From Propionibacterium sp. (GTDB taxonomy: Bacteria; Actinomycetota; Actinomycetes; Propionibacteriales; Propionibacteriaceae), in assembly GCA_012514785.1 (NCBI GenBank), contig JAAYZP010000452.1, forward strand, positions 1-12,571: DNA of 12,571 bases, given 5' to 3'. Below the pieces are notes generated by a model. That model did no database searches, was not told the origin of the DNA, and saw nothing but the letters and a program-made list of their open reading frames with translations. A program made the position numbers and the translations under genes. How positions within the stretch are numbered: the stretch's first letter is position 1; each line of letters begins with the position of its first letter. This document shows positions 1-7,340 of the stretch, piece after piece.

Positions 1-470
1 CGACCCTGGACGTCCTTCGAAGCGATCGACGTCAGGCACCGCCCCAGCGCGAAGACGGCCAGCGCGACGATGATCGCCACGCCCGCGGCGAGACCACGCC
101 CCACCGCTGCGGTGAGCGCCATGCCCGCGACGGCGAGCGCCTGCACGAGCGCGCCGCCCGCGAACACCCACTTGCGGTGCCGCACGCGCACCACCCACGG
201 GGTCAGGAGCGCCTGGGGCAGCATCGACAGCGACTCGCGGATGGGCACGAGGACACCGATCAGGGCCGGCGGTACCCCGAGCGCGTGGAACAGCCAGGGC
301 AGCACCGTCGACGCGTTCATCGTCTGGTCGCCGGTGGATTGGAGGGCGCTGGCGGCGACGATGCGCAGTCCGTTCGCCGGGACGTCGCGCTGCACATCCT
401 CGGGCAGGGAGGCCTCGGCCTGCGGGCTGCGCCGCAGCAACAACGAGTAGATCTTCCCGGCCATCTGCAC
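1..470 (-). CDS. MFS transporter, N-terminal part (cut by window edge)
   Basis: Only the first ~156 residues are visible; the gene runs off the left edge. After a polar N-terminus (about 30 residues) come four hydrophobic stretches: one ending in STVLPWLFHALG, one around LIGVLVPIRESLSMLPQALL, then, after a basic loop RVRHRK, WVFAGGALVQALAVAGMAL, and one ending in ALGRCLTSIASKDVQG. This 4-helix start with a basic loop after helix 2 fits a major facilitator superfamily permease, and the 'SIASKDV.G' end of helix 4 recurs in one MFS subgroup. Substrate cannot be told. Start: GTG at 470 is chosen because TACCGT lies 6 bases upstream, the spacing seen at other genes here; ATG at 464 is an equally reasonable alternative, and GTG at 491 or 503 is possible after the in-frame stop at 506. 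It is transcribed divergently from ptsH. Confidence 0.72.
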   Translation of the reverse strand, partial: MQMAGKIYSLLLRRSPQAEASLPEDVQRDVPANGLRIVAASALQSTGDQTMNASTVLPWLFHALGVPPALIGVLVPIRESLSMLPQALLTPWVVRVRHRKWVFAGGALVQALAVAGMALTAAVGRGLAAGVAIIVALAVFALGRCLTSIASKDVQG

Positions 471-476
471 GCCAAT

Positions 477-482
477 ACGGTA
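477..482 (-). promoter_or_regulatory. Candidate -10 (TACCGT) of the MFS gene, leaderless spacing
   Basis: TACCGT fits the actinobacterial TANNNT -10 and lies 6 bases before a GTG at 470. No -35 was recognised. This is the weakest of the seven such sites because the start codon was itself picked partly from this spacing. Confidence 0.35.
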
Positions 483-517
483 CCGATACACCCGAACGCT
501 CACTCACGCCACCCAGG

Positions 518-550
518 AGTTGTTTCCACAAAGGCTCCGTGGCAACTTTT
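518..550. other. Bulged hairpin upstream of ptsH
   Basis: AGTTG-TTT-CCAC pairs with GTGG-CAACT (539-547): 9 base pairs with a 3-base bulge and a 9-base loop, followed on the plus strand by TTTT. It sits in the divergent MFS/ptsH spacer, before the likely ptsH promoter. It could be an operator, part of the MFS leader, or a chance fold; the T-run looks terminator-like, but no plus-strand gene precedes it in this window. Confidence 0.3.
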
Positions 551-565
551 GGCCAAGCTCGTTCG

Positions 566-595
566 TTTACTGAATGATCGTGTATGTATTGCTAT
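566..595 (+). promoter_or_regulatory. Candidate ptsH promoter
   Basis: In the most AT-rich stretch of the window, TTTACT (566-571) and TGCTAT (590-595) are separated by 18 bases, matching a weak -35/-10 pair. Transcription from here would give a leader of about 60 bases before the ptsH Shine-Dalgarno sequence. The motif match is loose. Confidence 0.4.
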
Positions 596-662
596 GTCGG
601 TTGTGGGCACCGGGACAGTGTCGCTCGGGCAGCCGGACCGGACTTGTTGAAGGGAGCCAGCG

Positions 663-923
663 TTGGCCAGGAAGACGGTAGCCGTGGGATCCACCATCGG
701 GCTACATGCGCGCCCCGCTCGGATCATTGCCGAGGCGGCGCAGAAGTTCGATGATTCCATCGTCCTGTCATTCAACGGCCAATCGGTGGTGGCGGAGTCA
801 CCCTTGCTGATCATGTCCCTGGGGGCCGAGCACGGCGCCGAAGTCACCGTCTCCAGCAGCAACCAGGAGGCCACCGACATGATCGCGTGCCTCCTGTCGC
901 AGGACCTGGACGACGACCACTAG
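663..923 (+). CDS. ptsH: Phosphocarrier protein HPr of the PTS
   Basis: This 86-residue protein is full length for HPr, the cytoplasmic carrier that takes phosphate from enzyme I and passes it to the EIIA domains of PTS sugar transporters. The active-site motif GLHARPA puts the phosphorylated histidine at residue 15, the canonical position. Ser46 is present, the site used by HPr kinase in Firmicutes, followed by IMSLGAEHGAEV typical of helix 2 and the last strand. The tail DLDDDH is acidic. The start is TTG at 663, supported by GAAGGGAG about 6 bases upstream. No ptsI or EII gene is near, so it stands alone here. It converges on aspA with a 10-base gap, and both stop codons sit in one hairpin. 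Confidence 0.95.
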   Translation: MARKTVAVGSTIGLHARPARIIAEAAQKFDDSIVLSFNGQSVVAESPLLIMSLGAEHGAEVTVSSSNQEATDMIACLLSQDLDDDH

Positions 924-937
924 GCGCTGGAGCCTAG
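920..937. terminator. Shared hairpin across the ptsH and aspA stop codons
   Basis: CTAGGC (920-925), a 6-base loop, and GCCTAG (932-937) form a perfect inverted repeat. The TAG stop of ptsH (921-923) lies in the left arm and the TAG stop of aspA (934-936, minus strand) in the right arm. No T-run follows on either strand, so it is at best an unconventional bidirectional terminator for the convergent pair. Confidence 0.5.
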
Positions 938-2418
938 GAGAGGTTGCGCCGGTCCCCCAGGTCGAGTTGGCGCTCGATCGAGGCGATCAACTCGGCCGTC
1001 ATCCTGGGCATCGTCTCCGTCTCGGGGCCCTGGTTGGAGAGCTGTTCGGGATTGAGCAGGCCGTCCACCTCGTCGGCGGTCAGCAGCCCGCGGTCGATCA
1101 CGAGGTCCCGCACGGTGCCCTCGCCGCGGAGCGCGGCTTTGGCCACCTCTGCGGCGCGGATGTAGCCGATCGTGGGCGTCAGTGCCGTGACGACCCCCAC
1201 CGAGCTGCCCACCATGGCGTCGAGCCGTTCGCGGTTGGCGGTGATGCCGTCGATGCAGTTGATGCGCAGCGTCCTGACGGCGCGACGCAGCCAGGTCACG
1301 TTCTGCTGCAGGACGTGCGCCATGACGGGCTCGAAGGCGTTGAGCTGCAACTGGCCGGCCTCGGAGGCCATGGTGATGGTGACGTCGGAGCCGGCGATGA
1401 CGTAGGCCACCTGGCTCACGGCCTCGGGGATGACGGGGTTGACCTTGCCGGGCATGATCGACGAGCCCGCCTGGCGCGCGGGCAGCGAGATCTCCCCCAG
1501 CCCGGCCTGCGGGCCCGACGACAGGAGGCGGAGGTCGTTGCAGATCTTGCTGAGCTTCATCGCGGTGCGCTTCAGCACCGACGACGAGCTCATGAAGACG
1601 CCCGTATCGCTGGTCGCCTCGATGAGGTCCGCCGCGATCTCCAGCCGGGGCTCGCCGGTGATCTCGCGCAGGTGGTAGATGACCGACTCCGCGTACCCGG
1701 GGCGGGCGGTGATGCCGGTCCCGATGGCGGTGGCGCCGAGGTTGAGCACGAACAGCTGGGGCATCGCGTCGCGCACCCAGGCGATGTCTTCACCCATCGT
1801 CGAGGCGAATCCGCGGAACTCCTGCCCGAGCGTCATGGGCACCGCGTCCTGCATCTGCGTGCGCCCGACCTTGAGGACATCGCGGAACTCGCGGCCCTTC
1901 TGGCGGAACGAGTGCTGCAGCAGCTCCAGCTCCGAGATGAGCTTGCGCATGCCGTAGACGACGGCGAGCTTGACGGCCGACGGGTAGGTGTCGTTGGTGG
2001 ATTGGGACCGGTTCACGTGGTCGAGCGGCGAGATGTAGTCGTAGTCGCCCTTCTCGCGCCCGGAGAGTTCGAGGGCGCGGTTGGCGATCACCTCGTTGAC
2101 GTTCATGTTCGTGCTCGTACCCGCCCCGCCCTGGATGACGCCGACGACGAACTGGTCGTGGAGCTCGCCGTCGATGATCTCTTGGCAGGCGGCGTCGATG
2201 TAGCCGGCGCGTTCGGCGTCGATGTCGCCGAGGTCCCGGTTGGCGCGCAGCGCGGCCTGTTTCACCTGCGCGTAGGCCACCATGAAGTCCGGATAGACGC
2301 TGATCTCGCGACGGGAGATGCCGAAGTTTTCCAGCGCCCGCGCCGTGTGGACGCCCCAGTAGGCATCGGCCGGGACGGCCAGCGCCCCCAGCGAGTCGCG
2401 TTCCATCCGCACGGTCAT
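934..2418 (-). CDS. aspA: Aspartate ammonia-lyase (aspartase)
   Basis: Aspartase deaminates L-aspartate reversibly to fumarate and ammonia in the cytoplasm. The 494-residue protein carries the family blocks in order: GTSTNMNVNEVIANRA (~100-115), SQSTNDTYPSA (~138-148), RTQMQDAVPMTLGQEF (~186-201) and the flexible catalytic loop GSSIMPGKVNP (~318-328), whose serines supply the general base. RTQ.QDAVPM separates aspartase from class II fumarase, which has RTHLQDATP at this place. The C-terminal ~35 residues after NPEQLS are a polar extension. The start at ATG 2418 is preferred: it overlaps the dipeptidase stop by one base (TGATG) and gives the expected MTVRMERDSLG N-terminus; GTG at 2421 is possible. 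It is translationally coupled to the upstream M20 gene and may supply fumarate and ammonia during anaerobic amino-acid use. Confidence 0.93.
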   Translation of the reverse strand: MTVRMERDSLGALAVPADAYWGVHTARALENFGISRREISVYPDFMVAYAQVKQAALRANRDLGDIDAERAGYIDAACQEIIDGELHDQFVVGVIQGGAGTSTNMNVNEVIANRALELSGREKGDYDYISPLDHVNRSQSTNDTYPSAVKLAVVYGMRKLISELELLQHSFRQKGREFRDVLKVGRTQMQDAVPMTLGQEFRGFASTMGEDIAWVRDAMPQLFVLNLGATAIGTGITARPGYAESVIYHLREITGEPRLEIAADLIEATSDTGVFMSSSSVLKRTAMKLSKICNDLRLLSSGPQAGLGEISLPARQAGSSIMPGKVNPVIPEAVSQVAYVIAGSDVTITMASEAGQLQLNAFEPVMAHVLQQNVTWLRRAVRTLRINCIDGITANRERLDAMVGSSVGVVTALTPTIGYIRAAEVAKAALRGEGTVRDLVIDRGLLTADEVDGLLNPEQLSNQGPETETMPRMTAELIASIERQLDLGDRRNLS

Positions 2419-3746
2419 CACAAGTCCCCGGCCAGCTTGTCCAGCAGGAGGGTCTCGGCGAGCGCGGCCTTGGCGAAGTCGTCCAGGCCGAGCGACTCGT
2501 CGATGCCGTGGATCCGCGAGAGGGGGTCCGTGACGGCGGTGACGAGTACCAGCGAGCCGGGGTTGCGGGCCGCGAACTGCGCGACGATCGGGATGGAGCC
2601 GCCGATGCCCACCTCGACGGGCTCCGTGCCGAAGGCCTCCCGGAGCGCCGCCACGGCGGCCTCGGCGCGTCCGCCGCTGAGCTCGGTCCTACTGCCACCG
2701 GAGCCGCGACCGAGTTCGACGTCGACCCGCGCCCCCCACGGGGCGTTCTCCAGCAGGTGGCGCTCCAGCGCCTCGCCGGCGGCCTCGGGGTCCTGCGTCG
2801 GCGCGAGCCGGACGCTGACCACGGCACGCGCGCTCGCCACGAGCACGTTGGACACATCCTTGACCGGCGTGGCGTCGATCGCGAGCACGGAGGCGGTGGG
2901 CTTCGTCCACATCCTGGCGGCGGCGGGGCCGTCGCCGATGAACTCCACGCCCTCCAGCAGCCCGGTTTCCTCCCGCAGGCGTGCCTCCGAGTAGTCGGTG
3001 GCGACGTCGTCGGAGGCGTCGAGGCCCTCGATCGCGACGTTGCCCCGCTCGTCATGCAGCGTGGCCAGCAGCCGGGCCAGCGCGGTGAGCGCGTCCGGGA
3101 CGACGCCGCCGTAGCCGCCGGAGTGGAGCGGGCTCTCGAGCGTGGAGACGGTCACCTTCGCGTCGACGAGCCCGCGCAGGGTCGTCGTGATCGACGGGGT
3201 GCCCACCTCCCAGTTGATGGCGTCCGCGACGACGTAGACGTCGGCGGTGAGCTCGTCGGGGTACTTGTCGAGCATGGCGTCGATCGTCGGGGAGCCGAGC
3301 TCCTCCTCGCCCTCGATGAAGACCTTGACCCCCACTGGCGGCTTACCGTCGTAGGCGCGCAGCGCGGCGAGGTGGGCGGCAAAACCGCCCTTGTCGTCGG
3401 CGGTGCCGCGGCCCCAGAGCCGGCCGTCGCGCTCGACAGCCTCGAAAGGCGCGCTGGTCCACTGCGCGAGATCGCCGGTGGGCTGCACGTCGTAGTGCGC
3501 GTAGAGCAGCACGGTGGGCTGCCCCTCCGGCGCCGGGTAGTGGCCGTAGACCGCGGGCTTCCCGCCGGCCTCCAGCAGCCGCACCTCGGGGCAGCCGGCG
3601 TCACGCAGGAGGCGGGACACCTCGTCGGCGGCGGCGAGCACGTCGTCGTCGTGCTCGGGCAGCGAGGACACCGAAGGGATGGCGACGAGGCGCTGCAGAT
3701 CGGCGATCACGCCGGGGAGGACTTGGTCGAGAGCTGAACGGATCAC
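2418..3746 (-). CDS. M20-family zinc dipeptidase (ArgE/DapE/CPG2-like)
   Basis: This is a 442-residue cytoplasmic metallopeptidase of the M20 clan, probably a dipeptidase. The di-zinc site is complete: AHYDVQP (His84, Asp86), GRGTADDKGG (bridging Asp118), IEGEEELGS (catalytic Glu147 and ligand Glu148), VVADAINW (Asp175) and RIHGIDES (His413). The lid/dimerisation domain lies between, with LHSGGYGG near 207-214. Length and motif order match dipeptidases that hydrolyse X-amino-acid pairs more than DapE or ArgE, but the substrate cannot be fixed. The start is GTG at 3746, with TAAGCT 6 bases upstream and no good Shine-Dalgarno, so it probably has its own leaderless promoter 54 bases after purL. 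Its stop overlaps the aspA start, so the two form a unit that could turn Asp-containing peptides into fumarate and ammonia (inference). Confidence 0.9.
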   Translation of the reverse strand: MIRSALDQVLPGVIADLQRLVAIPSVSSLPEHDDDVLAAADEVSRLLRDAGCPEVRLLEAGGKPAVYGHYPAPEGQPTVLLYAHYDVQPTGDLAQWTSAPFEAVERDGRLWGRGTADDKGGFAAHLAALRAYDGKPPVGVKVFIEGEEELGSPTIDAMLDKYPDELTADVYVVADAINWEVGTPSITTTLRGLVDAKVTVSTLESPLHSGGYGGVVPDALTALARLLATLHDERGNVAIEGLDASDDVATDYSEARLREETGLLEGVEFIGDGPAAARMWTKPTASVLAIDATPVKDVSNVLVASARAVVSVRLAPTQDPEAAGEALERHLLENAPWGARVDVELGRGSGGSRTELSGGRAEAAVAALREAFGTEPVEVGIGGSIPIVAQFAARNPGSLVLVTAVTDPLSRIHGIDESLGLDDFAKAALAETLLLDKLAGDL

Positions 3747-3752
3747 CGAATC

Positions 3753-3758
3753 AGCTTA
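3753..3758 (-). promoter_or_regulatory. -10 (TAAGCT) of the M20 dipeptidase gene, leaderless spacing
   Basis: TAAGCT is separated by 6 bases from the GTG at 3746, so a start site 7 bases downstream would fall on the start codon. It would let M20-aspA be transcribed independently of purL. Confidence 0.5.
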
Positions 3759-3800
3759 TCCCCGGCACGTCACCCGCGCACTCCGCCCCAGCAACAAGCG

Positions 3801-6056
3801 TCAACCCATCGCGTCGGGGATGGGGCGCTGCCAGATTGTGCGGGCGTCGTCGAGGCCGACGCTGAAGCGCCCCACGAACTCGAGCTGGTCACCGCCGGTG
3901 ACCTCGCCGATGCGCGTGACGGGCACGCTGTGCTCGGCGCACAGCGCCTCGAAGCGCGCCACCTGGGTGCCGCCGAGTGAGACGATGGCCCTTGCGGACG
4001 ACTCGCTGAACAGCTCGACGGTGGGGTCCTCCCCCGGCAGCGTGACGGCGAACCCAAGGTCGTTGTGGAAGGCCGACTCGGCCAGCGCGACGGCCAGCCC
4101 GCCTTCGGACAGGTCGTGCGAAGAGCTCAGCAGGCCCTCCTTGGCGGCGACGCCGAACACGGCTGCGAGCGCCTTCTCCCGGCCGAGGCGGACCGCCGGC
4201 GGCATGCCGCCGAGGTGGCCGTCGTGGACTTCCGCCTCCCAGATCGATCCCGACAGCTCCTCCGCCGTCTCGCCGAGCAGGAGGATCGCGTCGCCCGGGT
4301 GCTGGAACGCGGACTTGATGCGGGTGCGGACGTCGTCGATCACGCCGAGCATGCCGATGGTGGGCGTGGGCAGGATCGCCGAGGTGCCGGTCTGGTTGTA
4401 GAGGGAGACGTTGCCGCCGGTGACCGGCGTGCCGAGCTCGCCGCAGCCGTCGACCAGCCCGAGGATGGCCTCGACGAACGTCCACATCACCTCGGGGTCC
4501 TCGGGCGAGCCGAAGTTGAGGCAGTCCGTGATCGCGACCGGCTCCGCGCCGGTGACGGCGACGTTGCGGTAGGCCTCCGACAGCGACAGCTGGGCGCCGA
4601 GGTACGGGTTCAGGAACGTGAAGCGGGAGTTCGCGTCCAGCGAGAGCGCGATGCCGAGGTGGGTGTCCTCGTCGATGCGGACCATGCCGGCGTTGTCGGG
4701 GTGAGCGAGGACGGTGTTGCCGCGCACGTAGCGGTCGGCCTGCTGCGTCACCCAGCTCTTGTCCGCGACGTTGCCGTTGGCGAGCACCTTCTTGAGCGCC
4801 ACCTCGAGCCCTGCGGCGGAGTTGTCCCGCGGGAGCTTCTCCGCGCGGTTGGCGTTGACGTCGTCCAGCCAGTCGGGGCGGTGGTAGGGGCGCTCGTAGA
4901 CGGGGCCGTCGTGGGCGACCGTGCGGGCGTCGACATCGACGATCGTCTCGCCCTGCCACTCGATGATGAGGCGCTCGCCGTCGGTGACCTCGCCGATCAC
5001 GGCGGCCTCCACGCCCCACTTGGCGCAGATCTCCATGAAGCGGTCGATGTGCCCGGGCTCGACGATGGCCATCATGCGTTCCTGCGACTCGCTCATCAGG
5101 ATCTCCTCCGGCTGGAGGTCCTTGTCGCGCAGCGGGACGGCGTCGAGGGTGATGTGCATGCCACCGTCGCCGGCGGCCGCCAGCTCGGAGGTGCCGCAGG
5201 AGATGCCCGCGGCGCCGAGGTCCTGGATGCCGGAGATGAGCCCCTCGGCGAAGATCTCCAGGGTGGCCTCGATGATGAGCTTCTCCATGAACGGGTCGCC
5301 GGCCTGCACGTTCGGGCGCGCCTGCGGGCCCTGCTCATCGAAGGCCTGCGACGACAGCACCGAGGCGCCGCCGATCCCGTCGCCGCCGGTGGAGGCGCCG
5401 TAGAGGACCACCTTGTTGCCGGCGCCGGTGGCGTGGGCGCGGTGGAGGTCCTCGTGACGGAGGACGCCGATGCTGAGCGCATTGACCAGCGGGTTGCCGA
5501 GGTAGGACGGGTGGAACTGCACCTCGCCGCCGATGTTCGGAAGGCCGAGCTTGTTGCCGTAGTCGCTGGCACCGGAGACGGCCCCGGTCAGGATGCGGCG
5601 CGTGTCCTCGGCGTCGATCGGGCCCAGCCGCAGCGAGTCCATCACCGCGATGGGGCGGGCACCCATCGCGAGGACGTCGCGGACGATGCCGCCGATGCCG
5701 GTGGCGGCTCCCTGGTAGGGCTCGATGTAGCTCGGGCTGTTGTGCGATTCGGCCTTGAACGTGACCGCGTACCCCTGGCCGATGTCGACGACGCCGGCCT
5801 GCTCACCGATGCCGGCCAGCAGCGGGCCGCGCGGCGTCTCCTGGCTGAGCGCGCCGAACTTCCTCAGGTGCACCTTGGAGGACTTGTAGCTGCAGTGCTC
5901 GGACCACATGACGGAGTACATGGCGAGCTCCGCCGACGTGGGGCGCCGGCCCAGGATCTCGCGGATGCGCGCGTACTCGTCGTCCCGCACTCCGAGCGAC
6001 GCGTAGGGCTGCTCCACGTCCGGCGTATTGAAGGCATTCGAAACCGTATCTAGCAC
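3801..6056 (-). CDS. purL: Phosphoribosylformylglycinamidine synthase, synthetase subunit
   Basis: PurL uses ATP and ammonia to convert FGAR to FGAM, step 4 of purine synthesis. The 751-residue length is that of the small PurL, which needs separate PurS and PurQ subunits. Visible blocks: TPDVEQPYASLG near the N-terminus, YSVMWSEHCSYKSSK (~47-61) with the active-site His54, FKAESHNSPS (~100-109), TGIGGIVRD (~119-127), LSESQERMM-type motif (MSESQERMMA) in the first half, and VTGGNVSLYNQ and SHDLSEGGLAVAL in the second, repeated PurM-like half. No key residue appears lost. Start: GTG at 6056 (MLDTVSNAF) is preferred because TAGATT lies 7 bases upstream; the longer TTG at 6065 would fall inside that hexamer. 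It is separated from purSQ by ~4.6 kb and divergent from the glycosylase gene across a long inverted repeat. Confidence 0.96.
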   Translation of the reverse strand: MLDTVSNAFNTPDVEQPYASLGVRDDEYARIREILGRRPTSAELAMYSVMWSEHCSYKSSKVHLRKFGALSQETPRGPLLAGIGEQAGVVDIGQGYAVTFKAESHNSPSYIEPYQGAATGIGGIVRDVLAMGARPIAVMDSLRLGPIDAEDTRRILTGAVSGASDYGNKLGLPNIGGEVQFHPSYLGNPLVNALSIGVLRHEDLHRAHATGAGNKVVLYGASTGGDGIGGASVLSSQAFDEQGPQARPNVQAGDPFMEKLIIEATLEIFAEGLISGIQDLGAAGISCGTSELAAAGDGGMHITLDAVPLRDKDLQPEEILMSESQERMMAIVEPGHIDRFMEICAKWGVEAAVIGEVTDGERLIIEWQGETIVDVDARTVAHDGPVYERPYHRPDWLDDVNANRAEKLPRDNSAAGLEVALKKVLANGNVADKSWVTQQADRYVRGNTVLAHPDNAGMVRIDEDTHLGIALSLDANSRFTFLNPYLGAQLSLSEAYRNVAVTGAEPVAITDCLNFGSPEDPEVMWTFVEAILGLVDGCGELGTPVTGGNVSLYNQTGTSAILPTPTIGMLGVIDDVRTRIKSAFQHPGDAILLLGETAEELSGSIWEAEVHDGHLGGMPPAVRLGREKALAAVFGVAAKEGLLSSSHDLSEGGLAVALAESAFHNDLGFAVTLPGEDPTVELFSESSARAIVSLGGTQVARFEALCAEHSVPVTRIGEVTGGDQLEFVGRFSVGLDDARTIWQRPIPDAMG

Positions 6057-6063
6057 GAGCACC

Positions 6064-6069
6064 AATCTA
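6064..6069 (-). promoter_or_regulatory. -10 (TAGATT) of purL, leaderless spacing
   Basis: TAGATT ends 7 bases before the GTG at 6056. Upstream bases at -35 distance are G/C only and show no TTGACA; they fall in the left arm of the inverted repeat at 6081-6124. Confidence 0.55.
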
Positions 6070-6080
6070 TCGGCTCAGCG

Positions 6081-6124
6081 CCCGCCGCGCGCGCTCACCG
6101 TGCCGGTAGGTCGCGCGCGGCGGG
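6081..6124. repeat. 13-bp perfect inverted repeat between divergent promoters
   Basis: CCCGCCGCGCGCG (6081-6093) is repeated exactly inverted as CGCGCGCGGCGGG (6112-6124), with an 18-base spacer that holds a smaller stem, ACCG-tgc-CGGT (6097-6107). The arms start 12 bases beyond the purL -10 and end 12 bases before the glycosylase-gene -10, so they cover both -35 regions almost symmetrically. It may be an operator shared by both genes or a cruciform-forming site; the alternating CG runs could also favour Z-DNA. Confidence 0.6.
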
Positions 6125-6136
6125 GCCGGGGCGGCG

Positions 6137-6142
6137 TAGGGT
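6137..6142 (+). promoter_or_regulatory. -10 (TAGGGT) of the glycosylase gene, leaderless spacing
   Basis: TAGGGT is followed by 7 bases and the GTG at 6150. AGGG inside it could also serve as a weak Shine-Dalgarno, so leaderless and leadered readings compete here. Confidence 0.5.
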
Positions 6143-6149
6143 TCGGTGC

Positions 6150-7340
6150 GTGTCCATGAGTCTCGCCGCCGCCCGCCGGGTCGCGATCGCCGCGCAGGGG
6201 CTGGACCGCGCCCGGCCCGCGAACGTCACGGTGCGGCAGCTGATGGGGATGTACGACCGGATCGGGCTCACGCAGATCGACTCCGTCAACGTGCTGGCCC
6301 GCGCCCACCTCCTGCCGGCGTTCTCCCGGCTCGGAGCCTACGACGTCGACGTCTACGCCCGCGCACATCGGGGCCGCCCGCCGCGCCTGATCGAATACTG
6401 GGCGCACGAGGCCGCCTACGTCACGCCGTCGGTGTGGCACTGGCTGCGCCCCCGGATGGAGGCCTACCGCACCGGGGGCCACTGGTCGGTGGCGCTGCGC
6501 ACCCACGACGACGTCGTCCGAGAGGTGCGGGGGCTCGTCGAGGAGCACGGGCCGACGACGGCGCGCCAGATGCACGAGATCCTCGGCCACGAGCGCGCCG
6601 CCCGCACCCACTGGGGATGGAACTGGACGGACGCGAAGCGCGCGCTCGAGACGATGTTCGCCACCGGGGGCCTCGTCGTCGCCCGGCGCAACGCGCAGTT
6701 CGAGCGCATCTACGACCTCCCCGAGCGGGTCCTGGGCCCGCTGGGGCCCCCGCCGGATGCCGACGACGCCGCCGTCGAGCTCGTGCGGATCGCAGCCCGG
6801 GCGCTCGGCGTCGCCACGCTCACCTGCCTGCGCGACTACTTCCGGATGGGCGCGGCACCGACGCGGGCGGCGATCGCCGCGCTGGTCGGCTCGGGCGAGC
6901 TGGTGCCCGTCGACGTCGAGCGTTGGGGCCCGGCCTACCTCCACACGGACGCCCGACGCCCGCGGCGGGTGGAGGCGCGGGCGCTGCTTGCGCCGTTCGA
7001 CCCGTTGGTGTTCGAGCGCAAGCGCCTGGAGTCGCTGTTCGGGATGCGGTACCGGATCGGCATCTACACGCCCGCTGCCGAGCGCGAGCACGGCTACTAT
7101 GTGCTGCCGTTCCTGCTCGACGAGCAGATGGCGGCGCGCGTGGACCTCAAGGCGGACCGCCGGAGCGGCGCGCTGCTGGTGCGCACCGCGTTCGCCGAGC
7201 CCGGGGCGCCGGCCGGGACCGCCGTCGAACTCGCGGAGGAGCTGCGGGAGATGGCTCGCTGGCTCGGGCTCACCGACATCCGGATCGACGACGCGCCCCG
7301 CGGCGACCTCGTCCCGGCCCTCGCCCGCGCGCTCAGCTGA
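6150..7340 (+). CDS. YcaQ/AlkX-type DNA glycosylase (HTH_42 winged-helix family)
   Basis: This 396-residue protein has the marks of the winged-helix HTH_42 family, which includes the crosslink-unhooking glycosylases AlkZ and YcaQ (AlkX). The catalytic segment LTQIDSVNVLARAHLLPAFSRLG (~40-62) contains Q-I-D at 42-44; the QxD form is that of YcaQ/AlkX, while AlkZ has QxQ. Further blocks are EYWAHEAAYV (~82-91), a winged-helix segment WTDAKRALETMFATGGLV (~159-176), LLAPFDPLVFERKRLESLFG (~279-298) and GYYVLPFLLDEQMAARVDLKADR (~315-337), all at usual spacing. Likely role: removing bulky alkylated or crosslinked bases, perhaps from a natural toxin. The start GTG 6150 is supported by the -10 spacing; ATG 6156 is an alternative. 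It is a single gene that converges on and overlaps the next gene by 8 bases. Confidence 0.85.
   Translation: MSMSLAAARRVAIAAQGLDRARPANVTVRQLMGMYDRIGLTQIDSVNVLARAHLLPAFSRLGAYDVDVYARAHRGRPPRLIEYWAHEAAYVTPSVWHWLRPRMEAYRTGGHWSVALRTHDDVVREVRGLVEEHGPTTARQMHEILGHERAARTHWGWNWTDAKRALETMFATGGLVVARRNAQFERIYDLPERVLGPLGPPPDADDAAVELVRIAARALGVATLTCLRDYFRMGAAPTRAAIAALVGSGELVPVDVERWGPAYLHTDARRPRRVEARALLAPFDPLVFERKRLESLFGMRYRIGIYTPAAEREHGYYVLPFLLDEQMAARVDLKADRRSGALLVRTAFAEPGAPAGTAVELAEELREMARWLGLTDIRIDDAPRGDLVPALARALS
7333..7340. other. Palindrome TCAGCTGA forming both convergent stop codons
   Basis: The 8-base palindrome contains TGA on the plus strand (7338-7340, glycosylase gene) and TGA on the minus strand (7335-7333, anchored-protein gene). 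The two coding regions therefore overlap tail to tail by exactly this palindrome, and both proteins end in Ser encoded by AGC. No longer terminator hairpin is visible. Confidence 0.8.

Noticed and set aside
934..2418. Class II fumarase instead of aspartase
   Set aside because: The RTQMQDAVPM segment and QSTND are aspartase-type; fumarase has RTHLQDATP and QSSND.
967..2994. Long open frame on the plus strand opposite aspA and the M20 gene
   Set aside because: It is antisense to two proteins with complete active-site motifs; its product is a low-complexity Gly/Asp/His/Val/Arg-rich sequence typical of the opposite strand of GC-rich genes.
4065..6053. Long open frame on the plus strand opposite purL
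   Set aside because: It is the mirror of purL codon bias, with no recognisable motif; purL is certain.
6057..6065. TTG at 6065 as the purL start
   Set aside because: It overlaps the TAGATT -10 and adds three residues not expected in the family; GTG at 6056 fits both promoter and protein.
6075..7091. Minus-strand open frame opposite the glycosylase gene
   Set aside because: The plus-strand protein matches the HTH_42 family along its length, so this is a shadow.
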